Shown here: in pieces, positions 16,608-26,218 of the stretch
Layout: every line of letters starts with the position of its first letter
How positions within the stretch are numbered: position 1 is the first letter of the stretch
Assembly (NCBI RefSeq): GCF_904063065.1
Contig: NZ_CAJFCL010000012.1
Span: forward strand, 39,852 to 103,851
Direction of reading: 5' to 3'
DNA: 64,000 nucleotides
From: Pseudomonas paraversuta
GTDB taxonomy: Bacteria > Pseudomonadota > Gammaproteobacteria > Pseudomonadales > Pseudomonadaceae
Position numbers and translations under genes: made by a program
The notes under the pieces: model-generated
Seen by the model: the letters and a program-made list of their open reading frames with translations, nothing else
Databases searched by the model: none
Told to the model about the DNA's origin: nothing

Positions 16608-16714
16608 CGTTGACTGTTCCTGAAAAGGACACCGACGGCGCAAGAGTTACGCCGGGGCTGGGGCCGTTACTTTAATCCATTGGAGGGGTCGCGGACTAAT
16701 CGCAGGGGGAGCTT

Positions 16715-16750
16715 TTTAAGGAAAAATCCGATATTTAAGGAAAAATCCGA
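16715..16750. repeat. two direct repeats of TTTAAGGAAAAATCCGA
   Basis: Identical 17-base copies at 16715-16731 and 16734-16750 (period 19, close to two helical turns). They lie between the end of the MFS gene and the start of moxR, upstream of the moxR operon. The arrangement suggests a regulator binding twice on one DNA face. Confidence 0.7.
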
Positions 16751-16794
16751 AATCCAGGGAGTTGTTGAGAACAGTGCTCATCTGTGCCTCGCCA

Positions 16795-17970
16795 TTACCG
16801 GCGTCTGGCCAGTGTCACCAGGGTGACGCCGATCAAGGCGGTCAAACCGGTCAGCCACAGGATGACCGTCTGGGTGCCCAAGGGACCTGCCAGCAGGGCA
16901 ATCAGTAGTCCGGCCAAGGGTTGGGACAGGTTGTTGAGCAAACTGACCACACCCACGGTTTTGCCAAAATCCTGTGGCGGGATGACTTTCTGGCGAACAC
17001 TGCGAAAGTAGATGTTGAACATCTTGTCGAAGCCGGTAATCAGCAAGAAGCCCAGGGTGTAGGCCCAGATATTCGGGCTCAGGGCGGTGATCAGCGCGCC
17101 ACATGCGATCATGGAGTAGGACAGGCTGCCCAGCACTTTCAAAGACAGGGTCGAGCGCGCCAGGTAAAACAGAATGGCAATGGTCGTCAGCGCGCCTGCG
17201 GCCTGCAAGCCGGCATAGGTCTGCTTGCCGGCCGCATATTGGCCGATGACCATGGCCGCGGAGGTGGCCAGGGTGACACCGATCAGCAAATTGACGCCGA
17301 CTGCCAGGACGATGATTTTTTGCAACTCTGCCAATTGGCGGATATGCCTGAAGGCGATGCGCAATGGCTGTAGCCAGAGGTCTTGGTGTTGCTCGAAGGT
17401 TGGCAGGTTGACCCTGGTATTGCGTTGCCAGAACAGCATCGCCAGATCGGCCAGAACAAAGAGTCCGGCTACGGCCATGACCACCCAGTGCCAGGCCCAG
17501 ATTTCGAGCAGCAATGCAGCTACCAGCGGCCCCAGAACCAATCCGCTCTGATCGGCGATCTGCGAGTAGGACAGGGTTTTGCCGTAGGTGTAGTGCTTGA
17601 AGATGTGCGGCATCAGCACCTCCCGGGCCATGACGCCCTGGGTGGTCAGTACCCCGCACAGTGCTGACAGGATGACCACCCAGTGAATCCCGTCGAACAG
17701 TGCGTAAAGCCCTACGGCGATGACGCAGGCAACCGCGCGATAGACCTGGCTGATGTGCAGGATGCGTACCGGGGGGTATTTGTCACAGAGTGCCCCGCAG
17801 ACCGGGAACGCCAGATAGCGCGGCAAAGACTCGACAAAAAATGCCAGTCCGGCCCACGACACGCTATTGGTGGTCTGGAACACAATCAGCGGCACGATAA
17901 ATAACAGGATCTGGTCGGCAAGCCGCGACACAAACAGCGAAATGAAAAAAGCCAGGTAATCCTTACGCAT
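16795..17970 (-). CDS. MFS transporter
   Basis: A 391-residue, 12-helix major facilitator protein ('MRKDYLAFFISLFVSRLADQILLFIVPLIVFQTT' at the N-terminus, 'CGALCDKYPPVRILH' in the helix 2-3 loop). It resembles the MFS branch of multidrug or siderophore exporters; the substrate is not evident. It lies 32 bases after an amidohydrolase gene on the same strand, so the two may form an operon in which the enzyme handles a transported compound. Confidence 0.8.
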   Translation of the reverse strand: MRKDYLAFFISLFVSRLADQILLFIVPLIVFQTTNSVSWAGLAFFVESLPRYLAFPVCGALCDKYPPVRILHISQVYRAVACVIAVGLYALFDGIHWVVILSALCGVLTTQGVMAREVLMPHIFKHYTYGKTLSYSQIADQSGLVLGPLVAALLLEIWAWHWVVMAVAGLFVLADLAMLFWQRNTRVNLPTFEQHQDLWLQPLRIAFRHIRQLAELQKIIVLAVGVNLLIGVTLATSAAMVIGQYAAGKQTYAGLQAAGALTTIAILFYLARSTLSLKVLGSLSYSMIACGALITALSPNIWAYTLGFLLITGFDKMFNIYFRSVRQKVIPPQDFGKTVGVVSLLNNLSQPLAGLLIALLAGPLGTQTVILWLTGLTALIGVTLVTLARRR

Positions 17971-18002
17971 GCCGTTCTCGTGTCAGTGGCTAAACACCCT
18001 GT

Positions 18003-18752
18003 TTAGCTCAAGCGATAAAACTCCCGGGCGTTGTGCCACAGGGCCCGCGCGGCGCCGTCCTCACCCAGGGCATCGCTCAACAAGACGATGTCGCTGTCTG
18101 CAAAGGGGCGGGGCGCGCGGGTCGACGGCAAGTCGCTGCCAAACATCAGTGCATGGGGGTTGGCGCTGTGAATCTGTCGCAGTACGCCGGGCAGCGCGAA
18201 ATCTACCCGGCCAAAACCACAGGCTTTGACCCGAACCCCGTATCCGGCCAGGCGCAGCAGGCTGGGCAAGCCTTCATGGCTCAGCCCCAGGTGATCGATG
18301 CTCAGGGCTGGCAAGCGCAGCAGCCGGGTTTCAATGGCTGGCAGTTCCCGCGAGTCGATATACAACTCCGAATGCCAGCCCACGCAGTCATGCACCCTTT
18401 TGGCCAGGGATTCGAGCTGGTCCAGTTGCTCGGAACCGCCGCGCTTGAGATTGAAGCGCAAGGCGCGAACACCATGCCGGTCCAGGGTTTGCAACTGGGT
18501 ATCGGTGACGCTGGCGGGCAGTTGCGTTACCCCCACGAAGCCCGGGCCCAGGCGGTTCAGTGCAGCGATCAGGTAAGTCTGATCGAAACCCTGAAAAGAT
18601 CCCGAGACCACGGCCCCGCCGACGATGCCCAGGGGGCGGGTACGTTCCTGGTAATCATCGACACTGAAAAACTCGGGCATATAGCCGTTGTTCGGGATCA
18701 GCGGATAGGCGCTGTCGATGATATGGCAGTGAGCATCGAAGATCGGGCGCAT
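18003..18752 (-). CDS. amidohydrolase-2 family metal-dependent hydrolase
   Basis: A 249-residue TIM-barrel hydrolase of the PF04909 type: N-terminal metal motif 'FDAHCHI' (residues 4-10), 'SIDHLGLSHEG' mid-barrel and C-terminal 'LMFGSDLPST' with the catalytic Asp, plus 'NAREFYRL' at the end as in 2-pyrone-4,6-dicarboxylate lactonase relatives. It probably hydrolyses a lactone or a carboxylated ring; the substrate is unknown. It precedes the MFS gene in the same direction. Confidence 0.82.
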   Translation of the reverse strand: MRPIFDAHCHIIDSAYPLIPNNGYMPEFFSVDDYQERTRPLGIVGGAVVSGSFQGFDQTYLIAALNRLGPGFVGVTQLPASVTDTQLQTLDRHGVRALRFNLKRGGSEQLDQLESLAKRVHDCVGWHSELYIDSRELPAIETRLLRLPALSIDHLGLSHEGLPSLLRLAGYGVRVKACGFGRVDFALPGVLRQIHSANPHALMFGSDLPSTRAPRPFADSDIVLLSDALGEDGAARALWHNAREFYRLS

Positions 18753-18802
18753 GGCGGCATTACCTGCGTTTCAGGGGTAAGCAGTTGTTGTGGTCAGGTG
18801 GT

Positions 18803-19165
18803 TCAGCCCAGTTCGCTGACGTAGGTGCCGGTGCCTTTGAGGATGTTGTGCAGAGTTTGTTCGATTTCGGCCAGCTCGCTTGGGTCTGCGCTGTGAAGGA
18901 TCTCGATATGATCGTCGCCATTGAGGGCGTCAGCGTCAGACGGACTGATTTCAATCAGCAGGCGGGTAGGGCTCAGGGTGGCTTTTACCCCTTCCAGAAC
19001 CGAAGGTCCGTCAACGTCGCCGAAGGTGATTTCCAGTTCGTCTTCGTCCGGATAGCGGGTCATCAGGAACATTTCGCCCTGTTCGCTGTGGCAACACAGC
19101 ATGGCCATGTTGTCTTCTTCGTCGTCGCACGGGTTGGCCATGAGGAGCGGGGTGGTGATTTGCAT
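18803..19165 (-). CDS. acidic hypothetical protein
   Basis: A 120-residue soluble protein rich in Asp and Glu. The start at 19165 is chosen because AGGA lies about 8 bases upstream and because the extension further upstream would be Cys/Arg-rich and unlike the rest. The sequence begins 'MQITTPLLMANPCDDEEDN' and later has 'YPDEDELEITFGDVDGPSV'. No catalytic motif, membrane segment or signal peptide is visible and I do not recognise the family. It ends 50 bases from the amidohydrolase start. Confidence 0.75.
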   Translation of the reverse strand: MQITTPLLMANPCDDEEDNMAMLCCHSEQGEMFLMTRYPDEDELEITFGDVDGPSVLEGVKATLSPTRLLIEISPSDADALNGDDHIEILHSADPSELAEIEQTLHNILKGTGTYVSELG

Positions 19166-19679
19166 GGGGGGAATCCTGGCGCTGCGGGCGCATGTATCGG
19201 CTGAATAAAAGTTGATTTTGCCAGCCTGCACAGATTTATGCTGGCCTGATTGAAAATGTGTCGAAGAGTCCGGATTGCGTCGTACGAGTCATTTTTGTGA
19301 CTGGCAAAGGATTTACAGGTGCTTTTCGGAATGTTTTTCCCATTGGAATGCTAGGGTTGTTCATTATCAGGCCGCAAGGTTGCGTCCCAATGACCGAATA
19401 TGTCGCCGCATCGCAAGCAGGCCGGGCGGCTCAATCGTTAAGCTTCGCGGGTGATAGCTATCTTTAAAAACACAGCCTGTTCAACCGGCAGTCGTTTTTG
19501 CAGATACCCATCCTGGAACGTGAATGTGACCCCTGGGTCGCGGCCAGCTTCACCACCCTGTCATGCTGTGCTTTCAAGGTAAACTGCCAAGATATGCCCT
19601 TGCACAGTATTGGCAGCTCCCCACGCGGGAACAGCACGCGACGCTTCTCTCAATAACAAGCCCAAGCGGAGTACCACAG
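19166..19679. other. gene-free stretch upstream of gdhB
   Basis: 514 bases between divergent genes. The short frames in it lack ribosome-binding sites and are not supported. It should hold the promoters for the acidic protein and for gdhB. The only motif I can point to is AATAACAA at 19652-19659, about 20 bases before the gdhB start and matching the Hfq/Crc target pattern. Confidence 0.5.
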
Positions 19680-22600
19680 ATGGCGTTCTTCACCGCAGCC
19701 AGCAAAGCCGACTTCCAGCATCAACTGCAAGCAGCTCTGGCCCAGCACATCAGTGAACAGGCATTGCCACAAGTAGCCCTGTTTGCCGAGCAATTCTTCG
19801 GCATCATTTCCCTGGACGAACTCACGCAACGTCGAATGTCCGACCTGGCCGGCTGTACGCTGTCAGCCTGGCGTCTGCTGGAACGCTTCGATCCGGCGCA
19901 GCCGCAAGTGCGGGTCTATAACCCTGATTACGAGCGCCATGGCTGGCAGTCGACCCACACCGCCGTAGAAGTACTGCATCACGATTTGCCGTTTCTGGTG
20001 GATTCGGTACGTACCGAGCTGAACCGCCGCGGTTACAGCATCCACACCCTGCAGACCACGGTGTTGAGTGTTCGCCGCGGCAGCAAAGGCGAGTTGCTGG
20101 AAATTCTGCCCAAGGGCACCAGTGGCGAAGGCGTCTCGCAAGAGTCGCTGATGTACCTGGAAATCGATCGCTGCTCCAATGCCGCTGAATTGAATGTGCT
20201 GAGCAAGGAACTGGAACAGGTTCTGGGTGAAGTGCGCGTCGCCGTGGCTGATTTCGAGCCAATGAAAGACAAGGTCCAGGAGTTGCTGGCAGGTATCGAC
20301 AGCTGCCAGTACGTCGTCGATGCCGATGAGAAAGCCGAAATCAAGAGCTTCCTGGAGTGGCTGGTGGGCAACCACTTCACTTTCCTGGGCTATGAAGAGT
20401 TTGTGGTACGTGACGAGGCGGATGGCGGTCATATCGAATATGACCCGCAGTCGTTCCTCGGTCTGACCAAGCTGCTGCGGGCCGGCCTGACTGCCGAAGA
20501 CCTGCGCATCGAAGATTACGCCGTCAGCTACCTGCGCGAGCCGACCCTGCTGTCGTTTGCCAAGGCTGCGCACCCAAGTCGCGTACATCGCCCGGCTTAC
20601 CCTGACTATGTCTCGATTCGTCAAATCGATGCCGACGGCAAGGTGATCAAGGAATGCCGCTTCATGGGCCTGTATACCTCGTCGGTATACGGCGAGAGCG
20701 TGCGGGTGATTCCTTATATCCGGCGCAAGGTTGCCGAGATCGAACGCCGTTCCGGCTTCCAGCCCAAGGCTCACCTGGGCAAGGAACTGGCTCAGGTGGT
20801 CGAAGTCCTGCCCCGTGACGATCTGTTCCAGACCCCGGTCGACGAGTTGTTCACCACGGTGATGTCGATTGTACAAATCCAGGAGCGCAACAAGATTCGC
20901 GTGTTCCTGCGCAAAGACCCGTATGGCCGTTTCTGCTACTGCCTGGCCTATGTGCCACGGGACGTGTACTCCACCGAAGTGCGGCAGAAAATCCAGCAAG
21001 TGCTGATGGAGCGTCTGCAAGCTTCGGACTGCGAGTTCTGGACCTTCTTCTCCGAGTCGGTACTGGCCCGCGTGCAACTGATCCTGCGGGTCGATCCCAA
21101 AAACCGGATCGATATCGACCCGCTGATGCTGGAAAAAGAAGTGGTCCAGGCTTGCCGCAGCTGGCAGGACGATTACGCAAGCCTGGTGGTTGAAAGCTTC
21201 GGCGAAGCCAATGGCACCAAGGTGCTGTCGGACTTCCCGAAAGGCTTCCCGGCCGGCTACCGCGAGCGCTTTGCCGCGCACTCGGCCGTGGTCGACATGC
21301 AGCACCTGATGAGCCTGAGCGAGAAAAACCCGCTGGTGATGAGCTTCTACCAGCCGTTGGGTCAAAGCGCCGGCCAGGAACTGCATTGCAAGCTGTATCA
21401 CGCAGATACGCCACTGGCGTTGTCTGATGTGTTGCCGATCCTGGAGAACCTGGGCTTGCGCGTATTGGGCGAGTTCCCGTACCGCCTGCGGCATGCCAAT
21501 GGCCGTGAGTTCTGGATCCATGATTTTGCCTTCACCGCGGGCGAAGGCCTGAATCTGGATATCCAGCAACTCAACGACACCCTGCAGGATGCATTCGTGC
21601 ATATCGTCAAGGGTGACGCCGAGAACGATGCCTTCAACCGCCTGGTACTGACCGCCGGTTTGCCGTGGCGTGATGTGGCATTGCTGCGTGCTTACGCCCG
21701 CTACCTGAAGCAGATTCGCCTGGGCTTCGACCTTGGCTATATCGCCAGCACCCTGAACAACCATACCGACATCGCCCGCGAGTTGACCCGGTTGTTCAAA
21801 ACCCGCTTCTATCTGGCGCGCAAGCTGACCGCAGAAGATCTGGATGACAAGCAGCTGCGTCTGGAACAAGCGATCCTGACTGCGCTGGATGACGTTCAGG
21901 TACTCAACGAAGACCGCATCCTGCGTCGCTATCTGGACCTGATCAAAGCAACCCTGCGGACCAACTTCTACCAGCCGGATGCCAATGGCCAGAACCGTTC
22001 GTACTTCAGCTTCAAGTTCAATCCGCACCTGATTCCCGAGCTGCCAAAGCCGGTGCCGAAGTTTGAAATCTTCGTCTACTCGCCACGGGTTGAAGGGGTT
22101 CACCTGCGTTTCGGCAACGTTGCTCGCGGTGGCTTGCGCTGGTCCGACCGTGAAGAAGACTTCCGTACCGAAGTACTGGGCCTGGTAAAGGCTCAACAGG
22201 TGAAGAACTCGGTCATTGTGCCGGTGGGCGCCAAGGGCGGTTTCGTGCCACGTCGCCTGCCACTGGGCGGCGGTCGCGACGAAATCCAGGCCGAGGCGAT
22301 TGCCTGCTACCGGATCTTCATTTCCGGTCTGCTGGACATCACTGACAACCTCAAGGACGGCGCGTTGGTACCGCCATTGAACGTGGTCCGTCACGATGAC
22401 GATGACCCGTACCTGGTGGTAGCAGCCGACAAAGGGACCGCGACCTTCTCCGACATTGCCAACGGCATTGCCATTGATTACGGGTTCTGGCTGGGTGATG
22501 CGTTTGCTTCGGGCGGTTCGGCCGGTTATGACCATAAAAAAATGGGCATTACCGCCAAAGGCGCCTGGGTGGGCGTGCAGCGCCACTTTAAAGAGCGTGG

Positions 22601-24536
22601 CATCAACGTTCAGCAAGACAGCATCAGCGTGGTTGGCGTCGGTGACATGGCCGGCGACGTGTTCGGCAACGGCCTGTTGATGTCCGACAAGCTGCAACTG
22701 GTCGCGGCATTCAACCACCTGCACATTTTCATCGATCCGAACCCGGAGCCGGCCAATAGCTTCGTCGAGCGTCAGCGCCTGTTCGACCTGCCGCGTTCGG
22801 CCTGGTCGGATTACGACACCAGCATCATGTCGGCAGGCGGCGGGATCTTCTCGCGCAGTGCGAAAAGCATCGCCATCTCCCCTGAGATGAAAGAGCGTTT
22901 CGCAATTACCGCCGACAAGCTGACCCCGACCGAACTGCTGAATGCCTTGCTCAAGGCGCCGGTAGATCTGTTGTGGAACGGCGGTATCGGTACCTATGTC
23001 AAAGCCAGCAGCGAAAGCCATGCCGATGTAGGCGACAAGGCCAACGACGCGTTGCGGGTAAACGGCAACGAGTTGCGCTGCAAGGTTGTGGGCGAGGGCG
23101 GCAACCTGGGCATGACCCAGTTGGGCCGTGTCGAATTCAACCTCAATGGCGGCGGTTCCAATACCGACTTCATCGACAACGCCGGTGGTGTGGACTGCTC
23201 TGACCACGAAGTGAATATCAAGATCCTGCTCAACGAAGTGGTGCAGGCTGGCGATATGACCGAGAAGCAGCGTAATCAGCTGCTGGGCAGCATGACCGAT
23301 GAAGTCGGCGGCCTGGTGTTGGGCAACAACTACAAGCAGACCCAGGCCATTTCTTTGGCGGCGCGCCGTGCATACGAGCGCATTGCTGAATACAAGCGTC
23401 TGATGAGCGATCTGGAAGCCCGTGGCAAGCTGGACCGTGCCATTGAGTTCCTGCCGTCCGAAGAGCAACTCAACGAGCGCGTAGCGGCGGGCCATGGCCT
23501 GACCCGTGCCGAGCTGTCGGTGTTGATCTCGTACAGCAAGATCGACCTCAAGGAAGCCTTGCTCAACTCCCAGGTCCCGGATGACGACTACCTGACCCGT
23601 GACATGGAAACCGCGTTCCCGCCGATGCTGGTCAGCAAGTTTGCCGCTGCCATGCGTCGTCACCGCCTCAAGCGTGAAATCGTCAGCACCCAGATCGCCA
23701 ACGATCTGGTCAATCACATGGGCATTACCTTTGTCGAGCGGCTGAAAGAGTCGACCGGCATGAGTGCTGCCAATGTGGCGGGTGCTTATGTGATCGTGCG
23801 CGACATCTTCCATCTCCCGCACTGGTTCCGTCAGATCGAAGCTCTGGATTACCAGGTTCCGGCCGAAATCCAGCTGGCGCTGATGGACGAGTTGATGCGT
23901 CTGGGTCGTCGTGCCACCCGCTGGTTCCTGCGCAGTCGTCGCAACGAACTGGATGCGGCACGTGACGTGGCGCATTTCGGCCCGCATCTGGCGGCGTTGG
24001 GGCTCAAGCTCGACGAACTGCTGGAAGGTGCAACCCGCGAGGGCTGGCAGACCCGCTACCAGGCTTACGTCGCAGCCGGTGTACCGGAGTTGCTGGCGCG
24101 GATGGTGGCTGGTACTACGCACCTGTACACCTTGCTGCCGATCATCGAGGCTTCGGATGTGACCGGCCAGAATGCTGCGGATGTGGCCAAGGCGTACTTC
24201 GCCGTCGGCAGTGCGCTGGATCTGACCTGGTACCTGCAGCAAATCAGCAACCTGCCGGTAGAGAACAACTGGCAGGCGCTGGCCCGTGAAGCGTTCCGTG
24301 ATGATATCGACTGGCAGCAGCGTGCAATTACCGTCTCGGTACTGCAAATGGCTGATGCCCCGACTGAAATCGAAGCGCGTCTGGCATTGTGGCTTGAGCA
24401 GAACAACTCGATGGTTGAGCGCTGGCGCTCGATGCTGGTGGATCTGCGTGCCGCCACCGGCAATGACTACGCAATGTATGCGGTAGCCAACCGTGAGCTG
24501 CTCGACCTGGCGTTGAGTGGTCAATCAGGGCTCTGA
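19680..24536 (+). CDS. gdhB: NAD-specific glutamate dehydrogenase (large 180-kDa type)
   Basis: A 1,618-residue product matching the very large NAD-GDH class. The start at 19680 follows GGAG by about 8 bases; the frame is open 39 codons upstream without support. The N-terminal half contains ACT-like regulatory segments; the catalytic domain includes the segment 'KNSVIVPVGAKGGFVPRR' (about residues 842-859) with the substrate-binding lysines and a Rossmann region 'VVGVGDMAGDVFGNG'. It deaminates glutamate to 2-oxoglutarate with NAD for catabolism. It is monocistronic, ending at a strong terminator, and an AATAACAA motif near its start suggests catabolite control. Confidence 0.96.
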   Translation: MAFFTAASKADFQHQLQAALAQHISEQALPQVALFAEQFFGIISLDELTQRRMSDLAGCTLSAWRLLERFDPAQPQVRVYNPDYERHGWQSTHTAVEVLHHDLPFLVDSVRTELNRRGYSIHTLQTTVLSVRRGSKGELLEILPKGTSGEGVSQESLMYLEIDRCSNAAELNVLSKELEQVLGEVRVAVADFEPMKDKVQELLAGIDSCQYVVDADEKAEIKSFLEWLVGNHFTFLGYEEFVVRDEADGGHIEYDPQSFLGLTKLLRAGLTAEDLRIEDYAVSYLREPTLLSFAKAAHPSRVHRPAYPDYVSIRQIDADGKVIKECRFMGLYTSSVYGESVRVIPYIRRKVAEIERRSGFQPKAHLGKELAQVVEVLPRDDLFQTPVDELFTTVMSIVQIQERNKIRVFLRKDPYGRFCYCLAYVPRDVYSTEVRQKIQQVLMERLQASDCEFWTFFSESVLARVQLILRVDPKNRIDIDPLMLEKEVVQACRSWQDDYASLVVESFGEANGTKVLSDFPKGFPAGYRERFAAHSAVVDMQHLMSLSEKNPLVMSFYQPLGQSAGQELHCKLYHADTPLALSDVLPILENLGLRVLGEFPYRLRHANGREFWIHDFAFTAGEGLNLDIQQLNDTLQDAFVHIVKGDAENDAFNRLVLTAGLPWRDVALLRAYARYLKQIRLGFDLGYIASTLNNHTDIARELTRLFKTRFYLARKLTAEDLDDKQLRLEQAILTALDDVQVLNEDRILRRYLDLIKATLRTNFYQPDANGQNRSYFSFKFNPHLIPELPKPVPKFEIFVYSPRVEGVHLRFGNVARGGLRWSDREEDFRTEVLGLVKAQQVKNSVIVPVGAKGGFVPRRLPLGGGRDEIQAEAIACYRIFISGLLDITDNLKDGALVPPLNVVRHDDDDPYLVVAADKGTATFSDIANGIAIDYGFWLGDAFASGGSAGYDHKKMGITAKGAWVGVQRHFKERGINVQQDSISVVGVGDMAGDVFGNGLLMSDKLQLVAAFNHLHIFIDPNPEPANSFVERQRLFDLPRSAWSDYDTSIMSAGGGIFSRSAKSIAISPEMKERFAITADKLTPTELLNALLKAPVDLLWNGGIGTYVKASSESHADVGDKANDALRVNGNELRCKVVGEGGNLGMTQLGRVEFNLNGGGSNTDFIDNAGGVDCSDHEVNIKILLNEVVQAGDMTEKQRNQLLGSMTDEVGGLVLGNNYKQTQAISLAARRAYERIAEYKRLMSDLEARGKLDRAIEFLPSEEQLNERVAAGHGLTRAELSVLISYSKIDLKEALLNSQVPDDDYLTRDMETAFPPMLVSKFAAAMRRHRLKREIVSTQIANDLVNHMGITFVERLKESTGMSAANVAGAYVIVRDIFHLPHWFRQIEALDYQVPAEIQLALMDELMRLGRRATRWFLRSRRNELDAARDVAHFGPHLAALGLKLDELLEGATREGWQTRYQAYVAAGVPELLARMVAGTTHLYTLLPIIEASDVTGQNAADVAKAYFAVGSALDLTWYLQQISNLPVENNWQALAREAFRDDIDWQQRAITVSVLQMADAPTEIEARLALWLEQNNSMVERWRSMLVDLRAATGNDYAMYAVANRELLDLALSGQSGL

Positions 24537-24549
24537 CAGCCTGAGCAAT

Positions 24550-24587
24550 AAAAAAAGCCCCGACTCGATTGAGTCGGGGCTTTTTTG
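24550..24587. terminator. bidirectional Rho-independent terminator after gdhB
   Basis: Stem AAAGCCCCGACTC/GAGTCGGGGCTTT around a four-base loop with an A run before and TTTTTT after, so it can stop gdhB on the plus strand and the DUF4404 gene on the minus strand. Confidence 0.93.
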
Positions 24588-24608
24588 TGTCCGGGGTGTA
24601 ACGGGAAA

Positions 24609-24872
24609 TCAGATCCCGATATTACCCAGGGTTTGTACGATATTGCGCAAGGTGCCAGCCAGGGTAGGGTGCTCGACCTCAAAGCGTTCTACCGCCAGAT
24701 TAACGTTGTCGACCAGGCTGGTGTCCTGAGTTGCGTTTTCGACTTTGATCTGGGCATCGATCTGTTCAGCGAGTTTGTTGAGGTCGTCCCGCTCATCAAG
24801 GGAAAGTGGCGGGTTTTTATCAAGTTGCTCGCGCAGGGAGTCGAGTTGTTTTTGCAGATCGCCGGCAGGCAT
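24609..24872 (-). CDS. DUF4404 family protein
   Basis: An 87-residue, mostly helical protein ('MPAGDLQKQLDSLREQLDKNPPLSLDERDDL...') fitting the DUF4404 family of small pseudomonad proteins of unknown function. I prefer the ATG at 24872 because AAGG lies nine bases before it; another in-frame ATG at 24881 directly abuts that AAGG and would be poorly placed. No membrane segment or signal is visible. It is convergent with gdhB. Confidence 0.8.
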   Translation of the reverse strand: MPAGDLQKQLDSLREQLDKNPPLSLDERDDLNKLAEQIDAQIKVENATQDTSLVDNVNLAVERFEVEHPTLAGTLRNIVQTLGNIGI

Positions 24873-25185
24873 AGCATTCATCCTTTATTGATAGGCTCTG
24901 TATAGACCTTCGCCGTGAACAAAAGGTCTGTAAGCGGGCCTCTAGATTAATCCACTCGGGCCAAGCATGCATGATCTCTATCAAAATCCCTATAGCGGCT
25001 TTTGCCGGCAGAGAGGGGCGAGATGCGGAAACTTATAACAAATGTAATTATTTTCGGAACGACTGCTGCATGGGTCAGTCTGTTGCAGGTGTTTCTTTGG
25101 GCGCCGAAAATCCAATTACCGTTATACTCTGCGCCTGACCCAGGGCGTAGCGCCCAAGTATTATGTATTTTTTAGGAGCTTTGCT
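24873..25185. other. gene-free promoter region upstream of mlaA
   Basis: 313 bases between divergent genes, AT-rich in 25020-25060 (CTTATAACAAATGTAATTATTTTCGG). It contains no supported frame; GGAG lies about 9 bases before the mlaA start. I see no repeat or hairpin of note. Confidence 0.5.
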
Positions 25186-25875
25186 ATGCGCTGGACCGAT
25201 CGTCTTGCTCAAATATGTGTCTGTGCCGGTGTTGCGATGGTCCCATTCACCGCCAACGCCGCCACCGAAGATGACCCGTGGGAAGGAGTTAACCGGGTCA
25301 TTTTCAAATTCAACGAAAAGCTCGATACCTATGCCTTGAAGCCCCTTGCCCAGGGCTACCAGTTCATCACTCCGCAATTTCTGGAGGATGGCATCCATAA
25401 CATGTATCGAAATATTGGCGACGTGCGCAACCTGGCCAACGATGTATTGCAAGCCAAGCCCCAGGCTGCGGGTGTAGACACGGCCCGTCTGTTGATGAAT
25501 ACCACCCTCGGTGTGGCCGGTTTCTTCGATGTCGGCACCAAAATGGGCCTGCAGCGCAACGCTGAAGACTTCGGGCAAACCCTGGGGTACTGGGGTGTAC
25601 CTAGTGGTCCTTACGTGATGTTGCCGGTACTGGGTCCGAGCACCGTGCGTGACGCAGTCGCCATTTATCCGGACACCTTCGCCGAACCGTACCGTTACAT
25701 GAATGATATCCCGGCCCGTAACATGGCAATCGGCATGGATGTTATTGATACCCGCGCCAGCTTGCTGTCTGCTGAAAAGCTCATTACGGGTGACAGGTAC
25801 GTCTTTATCCGCAATGCGTATTTGCAGAACCGCGAGTTCAAGATCAAAGACGGGCAGGTTGAAGACGACTTTTGA
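25186..25875 (+). CDS. mlaA: MlaA/VacJ outer-membrane phospholipid-retention protein
   Basis: A 229-residue product with signal peptide (residues 1-25, cleavage after 'TANA') and the MlaA core: 'DPWEGVNRVIFKFNEKLDTYALKPLAQGY', 'NIGDVRNLANDVLQ' and 'EDFGQTLGYWGVPSGPYVMLPVLGPS'. MlaA removes misplaced phospholipids from the outer leaflet and passes them to the Mla pathway. No lipobox cysteine precedes the mature domain, so this protein is processed by signal peptidase I rather than as a lipoprotein, unlike E. coli MlaA. It is followed by its own terminator. Confidence 0.93.
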   Translation: MRWTDRLAQICVCAGVAMVPFTANAATEDDPWEGVNRVIFKFNEKLDTYALKPLAQGYQFITPQFLEDGIHNMYRNIGDVRNLANDVLQAKPQAAGVDTARLLMNTTLGVAGFFDVGTKMGLQRNAEDFGQTLGYWGVPSGPYVMLPVLGPSTVRDAVAIYPDTFAEPYRYMNDIPARNMAIGMDVIDTRASLLSAEKLITGDRYVFIRNAYLQNREFKIKDGQVEDDF

Positions 25876-25891
25876 TTCTTGCGCTGTTGCT

Positions 25892-25922
25892 GAAAAAAAA
25901 CGGCCCTGAGGGCCGTTTTTTG
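25892..25922 (+). terminator. Rho-independent terminator after mlaA
   Basis: AAAACGGCCC/GGGCCGTTTT stem with a TGA loop, an A run before and a T run to 25921. Confidence 0.92.
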
Positions 25923-26218
25923 CATTGTCGGGGTGGGGTGAAGGTTGCTTTTGGCGGAGCTCGAACCTTGGTTTTAGTTGCCGTTCACGAGGTTCTTATA
26001 ACCCGCAGGAATTTAACTTGACGAAGACCTGCGGCCACCATCGGCCTGAGCTTGAAACCCCCCGCGGATGGGAGTACCGTCTGCGCCTTACACGGGCACC
26101 TTTGTAGGATCGAGCAATACCATCGATTTGAATCAGGGATGTTCATAAGCCAATTCAGTCGTTGAGCCCGACCCGTTCGAGCTCCTACGCCAACCTAATT
26201 CTGGCGCCATTTGCCCAC
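25923..26218. other. gene-free region upstream of rssB
   Basis: About 300 bases without a supported frame. It should contain the rssB promoter; I cannot name a clear -35/-10 pair. The rssB start has no obvious ribosome-binding site, which suggests weak or regulated translation. Confidence 0.4.

Noticed and set aside
19863..24524. A 1,553-codon minus-strand frame opposite gdhB
   Set aside because: It mirrors the codon bias of gdhB (antisense of high-GC third positions), has no ribosome-binding site and no recognisable domain.
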